Of a stretch of 64,000 nt of DNA, positions 7,037-16,180 are shown piece after piece. Position 1 is the stretch's first letter, and each line of letters begins with the position of its first letter. Source of the stretch: Vallicoccus soli (GTDB lineage Bacteria; Actinomycetota; Actinomycetes; Motilibacterales; Motilibacteraceae). Under the pieces are notes generated by a model. It did not search any database. It was not told the origin of the DNA and was given only the letters and a program-made list of their open reading frames with translations. Both the position numbers and the translations under genes were made by a program. Location: contig NZ_QZEZ01000004.1 in assembly GCF_003594885.1 (NCBI RefSeq), positions 1-64,000 on the forward strand, written 5' to 3'.

Positions 7037-7665
7037 GCCAAGCGCAGCAACACGCCAGCAGGGTCACCCGCTTGCGGCTCCAGCCGAACCTCTGTCAGCA
7101 CTGCCTGCTGCCGGGTGGCGGAGGTGTCTTCGCTCGCGACTACGAAGCCCGCCAGCGTCCCGTCGCTCGGGGGACTTCGTCGGACATTGAGGCTCGCCGC
7201 CGACCAACCGCAGGCTCAAGTTGATGGCGGCACGAAGGCCGATCGGCTGCTTCACTGCCACCGCAGGGCGCTGCTGGAGCTAAGCCGCGAGGAGGTTGGC
7301 TCGTCGCCGAAGGAGACGTTGCAGTTGCTGGGGCGCCGCACTCGACCTTGACCCAGCGCGAGGGGCTCCAACCGCCGCGGGCGCGTCAAGCATGATGACC
7401 TGCCAGCACCTCGCGCGGGAGGACCGTCGTGGCTCGTTTGTCCGTCTGAAGGCCTGCGGCTACGACATGGCCGTCGAGGCCCGGTCGTGTTGCGCGCGCC
7501 GGCGGCCGCGGTGGGTGCGGCCGACGCGTGGGAGGCCGGAGCTCGCGCGGTGCCCCGGCCGGCCCCCTCAGCGCAAGCTCTGTCAGCCGCCGGTTGACCA
7601 CGGGTGGAGCCAGAACCGGGCGAGCGTAGCCGCCCTCAGCGGCAGGAGAGTGACAGGCTCGCTTT
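7037..7665. other. 629-bp stretch without a recognisable gene
   Basis: All frames give arginine- and proline-rich peptides typical of non-coding high-GC DNA. I see no repeat, terminator or RNA gene here. Confidence 0.4.
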
Positions 7666-7956
7666 ATGCATGCGGCGCCTGTTGACCCTCGCGACACCTG
7701 CTGGGAGGTCGACTCGCCAGCCTTCCGTGTCTACTTCTGGCAGCAGCCGACCCCGGTTTCCCAGGCTTCGGCGCCGGAGCTTGCCGGGTGGTCGTTGGAG
7801 GAGTGGCGCCTCACTGGACCTCGTGACGTGAACGAGGTGATCGCGTGGGCCGAGCTGCACCGTGGTGACCGGTCGTACACCCTGCATGTCGAAGTAGACG
7901 AACAAGGAGGTCTGGGCCTCGTCACGCTGGCCGGCACGGATCCTACGAGTAGCTAG
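7666..7956 (+). CDS. Conserved small actinobacterial protein
   Basis: A 96-residue soluble protein starting at ATG 7666 (MHAAPVDPRDTCWEVDSPAF). Its middle has the pattern RVYFWQQPT, then EWRLTGPRDVNEVIAWAE, then YTLHVEVD...GLVTLAGTDP. Short proteins of this pattern are common in Streptomyces and relatives as unnamed conserved proteins. No catalytic motif is visible, and the aromatic-rich beta pattern suggests a small ligand- or protein-binding fold. It stands alone, with no operon partner. Confidence 0.75.
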   Translation: MHAAPVDPRDTCWEVDSPAFRVYFWQQPTPVSQASAPELAGWSLEEWRLTGPRDVNEVIAWAELHRGDRSYTLHVEVDEQGGLGLVTLAGTDPTSS

Positions 7957-8028
7957 GCGCCCTGACGGCGGCAGAAGGGACCGCCCAGCGGCCCCGGGAC
8001 TGGCCTCGTTCGCGGCGCGATGGGTGGG

Positions 8029-8472
8029 TCAGCAATCGAACCTGTAGCTTGGGCATCTGTACCCGCAGCTGCTGCTGGTGGGGTGGTTGTGGCCCAGCGC
8101 GTCCGGTTCCGGGAACGTGAAGCTTGGGCATCCGTAGCCGCAGCTGCTGCTGGTGGGGTGGTTGTGGCCCAGCGCGCCCGATTCCCAACGAGCGAAGTTG
8201 GCGTAAGGGTCTTCGGCGACGTCGTGAGGGAAGCAAGGGTCGCCGCCGTGCCATCGGCCGCAGAAGCCGCAGTGCTGCAGATCGTCGACCGGTTCCGAAC
8301 GCCTCCAGCTCGAAGATGCCGCCGCCGTCCAATGGGCATTGCCGCAGGTTGGGCAGCGGCACGGCACGTCTGCGTCCGGGCCCCCGGCTCTCGAGGTGAA
8401 GTCGCCCATGCCCAACGATATGTCGGATGAGCTTGGACGCGCCAGGACCTGCTGTGACGAGTCACTAGCCAT
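8029..8472 (-). CDS. Cys/His-rich protein with 25-residue tandem repeat
   Basis: A leftward frame of 147 codons (an alternative ATG is at 8409). It holds CRCPTCGNAH, CGFCGRWHGGDPC and two copies of a 25-residue unit beginning ALGHNHPTSSSCGY and carrying CxxxC and HxH. The unit is duplicated at DNA level with a 75-bp period (8046 and 8121) and few changes. The paired Cys and His look like metal-binding knuckles. The opposite strand is also open but gives Ala/Arg-rich sequence, so this strand is preferred. Family unknown. Whether it is translated is uncertain because the ribosome site is weak. Confidence 0.5.
   Translation of the reverse strand: MASDSSQQVLARPSSSDISLGMGDFTSRAGGPDADVPCRCPTCGNAHWTAAASSSWRRSEPVDDLQHCGFCGRWHGGDPCFPHDVAEDPYANFARWESGALGHNHPTSSSCGYGCPSFTFPEPDALGHNHPTSSSCGYRCPSYRFDC
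8046..8195. repeat. 75-bp direct tandem duplication
   Basis: The segment beginning AGCTTGGGCATC at 8046 recurs at 8121. The first about 60 bp are almost identical (for example GCAGCTGCTGCTGGTGGGGT in both copies). The period is a multiple of three and duplicates 25 residues of the Cys/His-rich protein. Confidence 0.8.
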
Positions 8473-8733
8473 GCGGTGTGGGACGCCTCAGGTTCGACGG
8501 CGCTGACCCGGCGGGCGCGTGACTCCACATTCGAGCGGCCGGCCCCGCGGCAGGACCGGGCAAGTAGCCGCCGTCACCACGGCATGAGGGTGCGTCGTCC
8601 GCCCGCTGCGTCAGCGGCCTGACGCTCAGGTGCCGAAGCATGGCCGGATCTCAGCCGCAGCGCTCAGCCGGCTCGGGACGCCGGGGGGACCGAAACCGGC
8701 CCACCACCGTTCGCGCACCCAAGTCTGGGCACC

Positions 8734-9384
8734 ATGGCAGTCATGTCACCGTCGGCACTCCGCAGCGTGTCCGAACTCCGACCCTGCGGCGACCGGCACC
8801 TCGCCGACTACCTCGATCCCACCGGCGGCCGGGCGTATTGGACGTACGACCAGCCGAGCGAGCCTGACACGTTGACGCCGCTCGACTGCTTGGCGCCGAC
8901 GCTCCTGTCTCTACGCCTGACCTTCGACAACGTCGTCCCGCTCTTCCAGCCCGCTGGGCCGCACGCCGAGCTGCGCCGGTGTATGCAGGCGGTGCTCGGT
9001 CTCCCGCCGGTCAGTTTTCTCGAACTCGACCTCGCTGACCCCGCCAGGCCATGGGCGACGGTGCGTCGAGCGATGATCGCCTCGGAGCACGTGCCTTGGT
9101 GGACTGCTGTGTCAGTTAGCAAGGTGCTGCATCGAAAGCGCCCCGACCTCGTGCCCGTCTACGACAGTCAGGTCTTCGCGTTCTACTTCGGTTGCCCGCA
9201 CAGCGGGCGGGGGGCGCCCGGACGGTTCTGGCCCCGGCTTCAGTCGGATCTTAGGGAACAGTGGGCTCTCGTCGATGCGTGGCGGCACCGTCACCAGCCG
9301 CCCGAAGGCCCGCGGCTCACCCTCCTACGTGTCGCAGACATCGTTATCTGGGAGCACCAGGTGACGGGCTGCTCGGCGGCTTAG
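8734..9384 (+). CDS. DUF6308-type protein
   Basis: A 216-residue soluble protein. The pattern SVSKVLHRKRPDLVPVYDSQVFAFYFG with a later LRVADIVIWEH is what I associate with the DUF6308 family of actinobacterial proteins. A structural relation to glycosylase-type HhH folds (KxLHRKRP..PVxD) is plausible. An ATG start at 8734 (CACCATGGC) is used; an in-frame ATG at 8743 is an alternative. It is convergent with the KAP NTPase gene, with 138 bp between. The function is unknown. Presence in an ICE next to a KAP NTPase makes a defence or DNA-related role worth testing. Confidence 0.65.
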   Translation: MAVMSPSALRSVSELRPCGDRHLADYLDPTGGRAYWTYDQPSEPDTLTPLDCLAPTLLSLRLTFDNVVPLFQPAGPHAELRRCMQAVLGLPPVSFLELDLADPARPWATVRRAMIASEHVPWWTAVSVSKVLHRKRPDLVPVYDSQVFAFYFGCPHSGRGAPGRFWPRLQSDLREQWALVDAWRHRHQPPEGPRLTLLRVADIVIWEHQVTGCSAA

Positions 9385-9522
9385 GACGACCCCAGGGCGA
9401 AGGTGCCGCGATCGGTCCGCGGCATGATCGGACGTTCAGGCACTCGCACGCGCCGGCCACGTGGGACGCCTGGTGACGCCAACTGGCCCCAGCGCCGTCG
9501 GCTAACGGTCCGATCACGTTGA

Positions 9523-12500
9523 TCAGTCGCTGGTGTCGACCTTGGTTCGACGCCAGAGGAAGGCGCCTGACTCGCTGACCTTGTAGCCGAGCGGGCGCAG
9601 GACCTTGCCTGCCTTCTCCTCGCCGATGGCTGCCACGACGGCTTTGCCGAGGGAGTCCTTGGTTCCGGACGGTTGGGTCTTGGCAAGCCTCGGGAGGTAG
9701 TCAATCCCGAGGTCAATCGATGCGTTAGAGGCCGGACCGTCGTCCGTCGCGAACAGCGGGATAAGGAGCTTCTCGAACAGGAGCTTGCGGGCCGGCTCAG
9801 ACTCGATGCCTGCGTTTTCCCACGCCTGCATGAGGTGCCTGCGCCGGGTGCTGTTGCTCGTGCCATTGTTGTCGACTCGAGCCGCGAGGATGCGGGCGAC
9901 ATCGATGTCCGGCACGAGCCTCGCGCCTGCTGTCCCGGCGGCGCGAAGGATGTCCTTGGTGGGTGCCGGCCGGTCGGGGTCGTCGAGCAGGCCGTGGAGG
10001 ACCTCGATGCGTTCCTTGACCGGGTACCGGGCCACAGCCTTGCTGATCGCGCTGAGCAGGCGGTCGCTAGGGGTTACCTCCTGAAGGGCGATGTCGGTGG
10101 CCGTCAGGAGCGCTGCAGCGTCGGGCTCGGCCAGGGCGATCCAGGCAGCGACGGTGTCGTCGAGCGCGTGCCCGTGCTCCCCGCGCAGGTCGTTGATGGC
10201 GTCGGCGTTGGGCAGCGCGGGCAGGGCGTCGCTCGTCTCGGTGAGCATGCGTCCGAGCAGCCGCAGGCGGGTGGCGTGGGGCTCGGCGAGCCAGGAGCTG
10301 TCGTGAAGCGCCTGGACGAGGTCCGCCCGCGCGTCCGCAGCAGCCGGTCCGGCGGGGACGCCAGGGCGCGGGAAGCCCCGCAGGGCGTCCTCGACGGTAC
10401 TGACGACGTACTGCACCACCGGGTCGTCGAACTCCGCGACGGTCAGGTCGGCGCGGAGTGTCGAGGCGAGGTCCTGCGTCTCCTGCGCGGCGAGCACCGA
10501 AGGGTCTAAGGCTCCTGCGAGCAGCAGGGGCTCCGCAGCCGCAAGCAGCCGACGTCGCTCGTTCGCGGTGTCGTCGTCCTCGACGGGAGTGCCGAGGCTT
10601 TGCCGGACGACGTTGTCCATGCCGGGGCGCTGCGCGGACGTCCGCTGGTCGAGCAGCGCGACGACGGCAGTAGCGGCGGCGCGCGCCGTGGCAGAAGGGG
10701 CCGGCGACTCGGTGCTCGTGGCGTAGTGCCAGAGCTGGTTGACCAGGCGCTGGACGGCGTCGTCGGTCTCAACCGTGGCGGCCGCGGTCGGGCTGACGGC
10801 AGCCAGCCATGCCTGCCATGCCCTGAGGGGCCGCATGGAGCAGGCGGAGATGAGTAGGGCTGCCAGGGCCGGATCGTCGACCGGGGCGAGCCCCGCCACG
10901 CAGGACTCGACGAGTTCGCGCAGCGCGCGGCGGTTGCTCTTGAGCAGTGCCCGCATGAGCGTCTGAGCCGGACCGCCGGTAGCGCCGTCGAGCTGGTCGA
11001 GCAGCGCTGCCAGCGCGGCCTTCAGGGGGTCGTCGAGCCCGGGCTCGTCGTTGGTGCCGCCGGACGCTGGCGGGGCCGGTGCGGGGCGGCCAGGGGTGGC
11101 GGCACGGGCGGCGGGCGGCTCGGGAGGCGCAAGTCGTCCCCGCAGGACGCTGGCCATGCGGCTCTCGGCGGCGTCGAACAGCCGCGCCGCCTGATGCGGC
11201 TGCATGGCGAGCAGCACTTTGGCCGTGGCGGCTGCGGCGTCGCCGTCCTCGGCGAGCAGGTGGGCGACCAGGATATCGGCCGTCGTGGCTGGGTCGACGG
11301 CGATGGCCGCGTCGGAGTCGCCCAGGACCATCATCGCGATGTCGGGGTCGTCGGCGTTCTCGGCTGCGTAGCGGAGGACGATCTCGCGGAGCCGTCCGGC
11401 GGTCGGCCTGTCGCTGTGCAGTCCGAGGCGCCAGGCGCCGTGCAGGCCGCCTTCCGCCACGAGGTCCGGCCGGTCGTTGAGCGGGGCGGCAATGGCGTCG
11501 GCGAGCGCGTCGGCGCGGCTGGCGACGTCGAGCTCCGGGATCGCGGCCAGCGCGAGCAGCGACAGCGCGACGTTCTGCGCCTGCAGGCCGACGCCTCCGA
11601 GGGACTGCCCGATGAGTAGCGTCACCGCGGCGCCGCGGCCCTGCTCGTCGAGGGCCCGTACGGCGGTCCTGAGCGACTCGATCGACGCGTTCTCCGCGTC
11701 CTCCTCCAGCCGCTCGGCGAGCTGGCCGTCCAGGCCGACGGCGCTGCCGGTGCTCTGCATGAACAGCAGGTCCCTGCCCGGCCCGGGGACGGACCTGGTC
11801 CGGGACAGGTAGTCGAGGAACTGCCTGCCGTGCTGCTCCGAGACGTCCTGCGGAGCGTCGTCACCCGCGGCGTCGGCCCCCGTCGCGTGCTCGTCGTCCT
11901 GCTCGTCCTCGTCGTCCCGTTCGGCGCGGTCCTCGTCGGACAGCAGGGTGGCGACGGGCAGCTCGCGGTGGGCGAAACCTCGGGCGATGGCCCGGGCCTG
12001 CGGGGTGGCGTGCGGGTGGTCGTTCCACACCTGGTCCTCGGTCTCGCCCTTGTGGAGGCGCAAGACGTACTCGGGCAGCCGGGCGTCCAGGACGAGGTCG
12101 CGGGCGAACAGCGGAAACTCGACCCGCAGGCACACCATTCGGGCGATCTCGTCAGAGCGCAGCGCCATGTCGCCGTGGAGCCGGCCGTCCTTCTGCCGGG
12201 CCTCGGCCAGCCGGTAGGTCAGCACGAACGCGTTGAGGAGGCTCTTGACCCGCCGGGGGCTGCGGACGTGCGACGGCACAAGGATGGAGACGGTGAGATC
12301 GAGCCTGTCGCCGAGCTCCTTCCACACCCCCGGCCGGTCCTTGACCAGCTCGACGGCGTAGCGGGTGATGCTCGCCTGCAGGAGCGGCGGGACGAGGATC
12401 TGGTACTGGAAGACCTTGTCGAGGTAGGCACTGCCGGAGCTGTAGTACGGGTTCACCGGGTCGGCCGGAGTCGCCTGCTTGAGCTCCTTGTTCAGCGCCT

Positions 12501-13344
12501 CCTCGACGGCCTGCCGGTCGGCGGCGATGACGAACACGCACCGGTCGGCGCCAAGGAAGGTGCGGACCGCGTCGAGCGTGCCGACGACATCGCTGGGAGC
12601 GCACCGGTCGAGCTCGTCGACGAAGACGACGATCCTGTCCTTACCCGCGTCCTTCACGAGCTCCTTGAACAGGTCCTCGAACTGCTCGCTGCTTTCGGCC
12701 TTGTCAGTCTTGTGCTCGACCCCAAGGGACTTGCCCGCGAGCACGATGAGCGCGGACAGCAGGGCGGCGGGAGTGAACGAGGCGACGACGACCTGCTTCA
12801 CGAGCGGTTGGAAATCCTCCCACCATCCGCCCTGCTGAAAGCCGGCGGCCGCTGCCGCGATGAGCAGAAGGCCGGTGAAGATCACGAACAGCAGCCCGAC
12901 GTAGATGCCCGCGAGCCGTAGGAGCGCCGTGCGCGGGACGTCGAAGGTGGTCGTGGTCGTCCCGGCGTACAGGTCGGCGTGGTACTTCGACTTCTCGACC
13001 TTGAGGTCGGTGGCGACGGCGCTGATGAAGTCGCGCCTGAGCGGGTTCTCGGCGTATTTGAAGGCGTCGAAGCGGGCGTAGCCGAGCTTCTTGTCGGCCT
13101 CCACGTACTGCCGGAGCAGGTTGCCGATGCCGCTCTTCCCGGACCCCCACGGGCCGTAAAGCGCGATGTTCGAACGTTCGGGAACGGTCGCCGCGAGCTG
13201 GGCGAGCTGCTGAGCGATCTGCTTGTGGCCGAGCTCGTCCGGCTGCGTGACGAGCGGGTCGCGCTTCTTGGTGTCGGCCGCGACCTCTCGGTCCGGGATG
13301 AGCTCGCCGGGCACGGCCAGCACGGGGGTGTCGGGCATGGTCAC
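9523..13344 (-). CDS. Giant KAP-family P-loop NTPase, membrane-inserted
   Basis: A 1273-residue protein. GTG start at 13344 with GGAGGAGG 7 nt upstream. The KAP NTPase domain spans about 30-440: Walker A GPWGSGKS at 64-71, and two transmembrane segments (about 142-168 and 184-207) inserted between Walker A and Walker B, as typical of KAP proteins. Walker B is IVVFVDELDRC at 238-248, and AADRQAVEEAL and SPRRVKSLLNAF follow as sensor-type regions. A very acidic linker (about 475-505) leads to about 700 residues of Ala/Leu-rich helical repeats resembling HEAT/ARM solenoids. The family includes PifA, the F-plasmid protein that excludes phage T7. A membrane-anchored conflict or exclusion ATPase is likely; the target is unknown. 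It stands as a single gene. Confidence 0.85.
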   Translation of the reverse strand: MTMPDTPVLAVPGELIPDREVAADTKKRDPLVTQPDELGHKQIAQQLAQLAATVPERSNIALYGPWGSGKSGIGNLLRQYVEADKKLGYARFDAFKYAENPLRRDFISAVATDLKVEKSKYHADLYAGTTTTTFDVPRTALLRLAGIYVGLLFVIFTGLLLIAAAAAGFQQGGWWEDFQPLVKQVVVASFTPAALLSALIVLAGKSLGVEHKTDKAESSEQFEDLFKELVKDAGKDRIVVFVDELDRCAPSDVVGTLDAVRTFLGADRCVFVIAADRQAVEEALNKELKQATPADPVNPYYSSGSAYLDKVFQYQILVPPLLQASITRYAVELVKDRPGVWKELGDRLDLTVSILVPSHVRSPRRVKSLLNAFVLTYRLAEARQKDGRLHGDMALRSDEIARMVCLRVEFPLFARDLVLDARLPEYVLRLHKGETEDQVWNDHPHATPQARAIARGFAHRELPVATLLSDEDRAERDDEDEQDDEHATGADAAGDDAPQDVSEQHGRQFLDYLSRTRSVPGPGRDLLFMQSTGSAVGLDGQLAERLEEDAENASIESLRTAVRALDEQGRGAAVTLLIGQSLGGVGLQAQNVALSLLALAAIPELDVASRADALADAIAAPLNDRPDLVAEGGLHGAWRLGLHSDRPTAGRLREIVLRYAAENADDPDIAMMVLGDSDAAIAVDPATTADILVAHLLAEDGDAAAATAKVLLAMQPHQAARLFDAAESRMASVLRGRLAPPEPPAARAATPGRPAPAPPASGGTNDEPGLDDPLKAALAALLDQLDGATGGPAQTLMRALLKSNRRALRELVESCVAGLAPVDDPALAALLISACSMRPLRAWQAWLAAVSPTAAATVETDDAVQRLVNQLWHYATSTESPAPSATARAAATAVVALLDQRTSAQRPGMDNVVRQSLGTPVEDDDTANERRRLLAAAEPLLLAGALDPSVLAAQETQDLASTLRADLTVAEFDDPVVQYVVSTVEDALRGFPRPGVPAGPAAADARADLVQALHDSSWLAEPHATRLRLLGRMLTETSDALPALPNADAINDLRGEHGHALDDTVAAWIALAEPDAAALLTATDIALQEVTPSDRLLSAISKAVARYPVKERIEVLHGLLDDPDRPAPTKDILRAAGTAGARLVPDIDVARILAARVDNNGTSNSTRRRHLMQAWENAGIESEPARKLLFEKLLIPLFATDDGPASNASIDLGIDYLPRLAKTQPSGTKDSLGKAVVAAIGEEKAGKVLRPLGYKVSESGAFLWRRTKVDTSD

Positions 13345-13592
13345 GCGCTGCCTCCTCCGGCGTAGGTGCCGCTGCGCACGTTAGGGCTTGGGGACGACAC
13401 TTTGTCGGTGTTGGGCGGAACCCTCTCGCTCGGCGAGCGGCGTGTGGAGGACTGGCACACGACGCCGACGTCCCAGGCTCGGCGCCCACCGGCCGCGGTG
13501 ATGGCGCCTGACACGCACGGCAGACCAGCCACTTCCACCTGACGCGGCGGTAGCCGGACTTCCGCTCATCGGCAGATGAGTGCAGCGAAGGG

Positions 13593-13867
13593 TCAGGCGG
13601 GCGTGAACTCGTCGGCCTCGGGCCACTTCTCGAGGAGCAGGACGCGCGATCGCTGTGCATGGCGTAAGCCACCCGTCCTTCCCAGAGGCCTGTACGAGGA
13701 CTGCGTCGCCATGCAATGAGCAGGCCGGGATGAACTTGGCCCTGGCCGCGCATCTTGACCCAGACGTGTCGCAGGGCGGGCCTCTCGGTACCCGACGTGG
13801 TTGTGGCGGCGCGAACCATCCCAGCCCTGATCGAGGTCGACGTCGGCAACTGCCGCTCGGGAATCAT
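13593..13867 (-). pseudogene. Frameshifted small conserved protein
   Basis: Two leftward frames together make one recognisable protein. RHVWVKMRGQGQVHPGLL, IAWRRSPRTGLWEGRVAYAM lies in the first frame, then RVLLLEKWPEADEFTPA plus stop in the next. The joint is at about 13645-13655 (AGCGATCGCGCGTCC), where one base too many or too few breaks the frame. Small proteins with the order HVWV...PGLL..WRR..GxWEGxVAY and an ending like VLLExWxPAxxLxP are common in actinobacteria. Either a real frameshift or a sequencing error; no function is known. Confidence 0.6.
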
Positions 13868-13960
13868 GCCGCCAGCCACGCGAGCAGGATGACATAAGGG
13901 CTCGAACAAGCGTTCGACGACTGCTGGCGCGGGGAAGGGATTCAGGGCATCCTGTCTGCT

Positions 13961-14515
13961 GTGTCTGGCCGACCTGGGCGAGAGGTGTCGCGGGCGCCGT
14001 ACCCTGCGCCGGCTCGGTGCGCTTCGAAGACCGCAGAGCCGCGTCAGGCGGCGGGTTGTCTAGCCTTGGACCTGGCCGCGGGCTGGTGGGCGCTTGAACG
14101 CCGGGCAGTGGGCAGTGGGCAGACTCCCGTCGATGCTCTCCTCGTCGGTCCGGCGGGCGTCGTGCTGATTACTCGCCGGGCTGCGGTAGGCGTACGGGTG
14201 GGGCTGACCGGCGAGCCCGAGGCATCAGGGGTACCGCTCGCAGCCGAGCGCGACCTGGCGAACTGGCTCACGCAGCAGGTGGTCGACGAGGCGAGGATGC
14301 GCCTTGGCGTCGAGTGGGAGCTCTGCGGGTTCCCGGTCCTGCTGCTCGAGGGAGTCGCTGACTTCCCGCCGTGGCGGCCCGACCTGTCTCCACCGGCCTC
14401 GCTGCTCCTGCCCGCTCAGCTCTCGTGGTTCCTGGCCAGCCTTCGGCCCGGCCTTCATGACCTGGCAGTACGAGACCTGCTCATGGCCGTCGAGGGAGCT
14501 TGCCCGCCCCTGTGA
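13961..14515 (+). CDS. NERD-like domain protein near the T4SS
   Basis: A protein of up to 184 residues; the GTG at 13961 is the longest start and a shorter one is possible. The core QTPVDALLVGPAGVVLITRRAAVGVRV resembles the beta-strand core of nuclease-related (NERD) domains, in which a glycine-flanked Asp and a later Lys/Glu form the site. Here the usual acidic-x-lysine pair is not clear, so activity is doubtful. The second half has CGFPVLLLEG and a Leu/Pro-rich tail. It is convergent with the next leftward pair of genes and close to the T4SS operon, so a transfer-associated role is possible. Confidence 0.5.
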   Translation: MSGRPGREVSRAPYPAPARCASKTAEPRQAAGCLALDLAAGWWALERRAVGSGQTPVDALLVGPAGVVLITRRAAVGVRVGLTGEPEASGVPLAAERDLANWLTQQVVDEARMRLGVEWELCGFPVLLLEGVADFPPWRPDLSPPASLLLPAQLSWFLASLRPGLHDLAVRDLLMAVEGACPPL

Positions 14516-14530
14516 TCGACTAAGTGCAGA

Positions 14531-15826
14531 TCAGCGTGGAGCGCGACGCCGGCTGGGCGTGACGAGCACCGCCGGGTGCGCGCTGCCCGCCGGGGTCGGC
14601 GGGCGGACAGGCGACGCTGGGCGGCTCAGTTCGAGCCTAGCGAGCGGCGTTCCGAGCGCGAGCCCTTCCTGAGCCTCGAGCTTCGCCGCCGACGTCAGCG
14701 CGCGGCAGGCCTGGTTGAGGCCGACGAGGAAGGGTCGCGCGTGCGCATCCGCGGAGGAGACGCTGCACCAGAGCCGGTGCGGAGACCTGCGTGCCTGCCC
14801 GTCGTTCGGCGAGGAGTAGAACCGGCCAGCCTCCGCCGCCGATCGTGCGGCCGATCGCGCCGCCTGCAGGAGCACGAGCAGCTGGCGCGCCGCGGGCTGG
14901 GCAGTGGGGTCGTCGACCTGCCTGCTTGAGTGCCGGAGCTGTGTCGCGAGTTCGGTGCTGAGGGCCTGGACGCGAAGGTCCCGTGGTCCAAGGGTCGCCA
15001 GGCGATCGGTGAGCACTGCTTGCAGGCCGCGGGCGACCTGTGCCTGCGCCGAGTGAGGCAGTGCGTCCGCGACGAGGGGGAGTGCGAGGGCAGCCACCCG
15101 GACCGTGGCCCTGAGGTCGAGTGCGCTGAAATCGGGGCCGACCCGGTCGAGAACCGCCGCGAGCCGGCTGAGCCCTTCGGGAACGTCCTTGAGTGCGCGG
15201 AGCAGGGTGACGTGCGGGGGAGCGGTGGACCGTTCTCTGAGTCCTGCACGCTCCGGCAGGCCGTCCGTCTGGTCGGCGAGCTCGAGAGCCGCCACGCGCA
15301 GCAGGCGATGGGGTGCGCCGCAGCGGAGCGACCGTTCAGCGCTGACCAGCTGCGGCGGTAGGCGTACCGCGAGGTCCTCGTCGAGGACTCCGATCGTCCG
15401 TGCGAGGGCTGCGACGTCCCGCAGGACGCGCCACGCTCCGCTGGCCGGCAGTCGCCGCACGCCGTCCAGGTGGAGCTCGAGCTCGGCGGATGCTCGGGCG
15501 CACCGCGACCAGGCGTCTTCCGCGGCGAACAGCTCGCTGGGCGGGCGAGCGGGTACCGCGCCCCGTGGCAGCGAGCACAGCGCGTCGTGCACGACGTGGG
15601 CCGGGTTGCTCACGACGTGCTGAGCGGTGAGACGGGCGACCGACTGCCGGCGGACCCCGATGGCGGCCGCGGCGAGCTCGCGTGTCGCACCGACGAGGGC
15701 GTCCCTGGCCATGAGGTGGTGTGCCGCCTCTCCGACACGCAGCGGTCGGCGCGGAGGCGTCGCGCCGGCGACCAGCAGGTCGTTGACCGCGGCCGCGAGC
15801 CGACCGGTCGTCTCCTCGTACGTCAT
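14531..15826 (-). CDS. Unknown helical protein of the transfer region
   Basis: A 431-residue soluble, Ala/Leu/Arg-rich, almost all-helical protein with no recognised motif. Its ATG overlaps the stop of the upstream 102-residue gene (ATGA, 15823-15826), so the two form a coupled leftward unit divergent from the T4SS operon. The C-terminal 40 residues are Pro/Arg-rich and probably disordered. Third-position GC is high and the frame is long, so a real gene is likely. Position suggests an accessory transfer or regulatory protein. Confidence 0.7.
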   Translation of the reverse strand: MTYEETTGRLAAAVNDLLVAGATPPRRPLRVGEAAHHLMARDALVGATRELAAAAIGVRRQSVARLTAQHVVSNPAHVVHDALCSLPRGAVPARPPSELFAAEDAWSRCARASAELELHLDGVRRLPASGAWRVLRDVAALARTIGVLDEDLAVRLPPQLVSAERSLRCGAPHRLLRVAALELADQTDGLPERAGLRERSTAPPHVTLLRALKDVPEGLSRLAAVLDRVGPDFSALDLRATVRVAALALPLVADALPHSAQAQVARGLQAVLTDRLATLGPRDLRVQALSTELATQLRHSSRQVDDPTAQPAARQLLVLLQAARSAARSAAEAGRFYSSPNDGQARRSPHRLWCSVSSADAHARPFLVGLNQACRALTSAAKLEAQEGLALGTPLARLELSRPASPVRPPTPAGSAHPAVLVTPSRRRAPR

Positions 15827-16131
15827 GGCTGCGCCGGCTCGAGCTCGCGGACGGCACTGACCAGCTCGCGCGCTGCGTGGGCATAGCGCGCACTCTCGCT
15901 GAGCGACCGCGCATGCAACGCAGCGTCGCGACAGCGCTCGTAGAGGTCCTCGACGCGTACGGCGAGCGGCAGGTCCACCGGAGTCGTAGTCGGCGCGAGT
16001 GGCAGCGCCTCGGGGTCCGTCAGCGCGTCGGCGGCTGCGGACAGCGCCACGGCCGCCAGCAGGGGCACGGCGCTTCCGTGGTCCTCGAGCAAGGCCAGGA
16101 GCTCACTCGCCTCGGGTCTGCGCTTGTCCAC
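15823..16131 (-). CDS. Small unknown protein coupled to the helical gene
   Basis: A 102-residue protein beginning MDKRRPEASELLALLEDHGS. Helical and acidic, with an internal Pro/Thr hinge (LAPTTTPVDLPL). Its stop overlaps the next start by four bases. It is transcribed away from the T4SS operon from a shared 103-bp region that carries candidate operator motifs. No family is recognised. Confidence 0.6.
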   Translation of the reverse strand: MDKRRPEASELLALLEDHGSAVPLLAAVALSAAADALTDPEALPLAPTTTPVDLPLAVRVEDLYERCRDAALHARSLSESARYAHAARELVSAVRELEPAQP

Positions 16132-16180
16132 AGCTCACTCCTGCGACTCGTCCCCAGTTGCTGTTGACCTCGACGCTATC

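Noticed and set aside
7064-7697. Several short frames on both strands
   Set aside because: Biased composition, no ribosome sites and no family resemblance; left as non-coding.
11830-12921. Rightward frame of 363 codons inside the KAP gene
   Set aside because: Shadow of the KAP NTPase; Val/Gly/Arg-rich with no domain.
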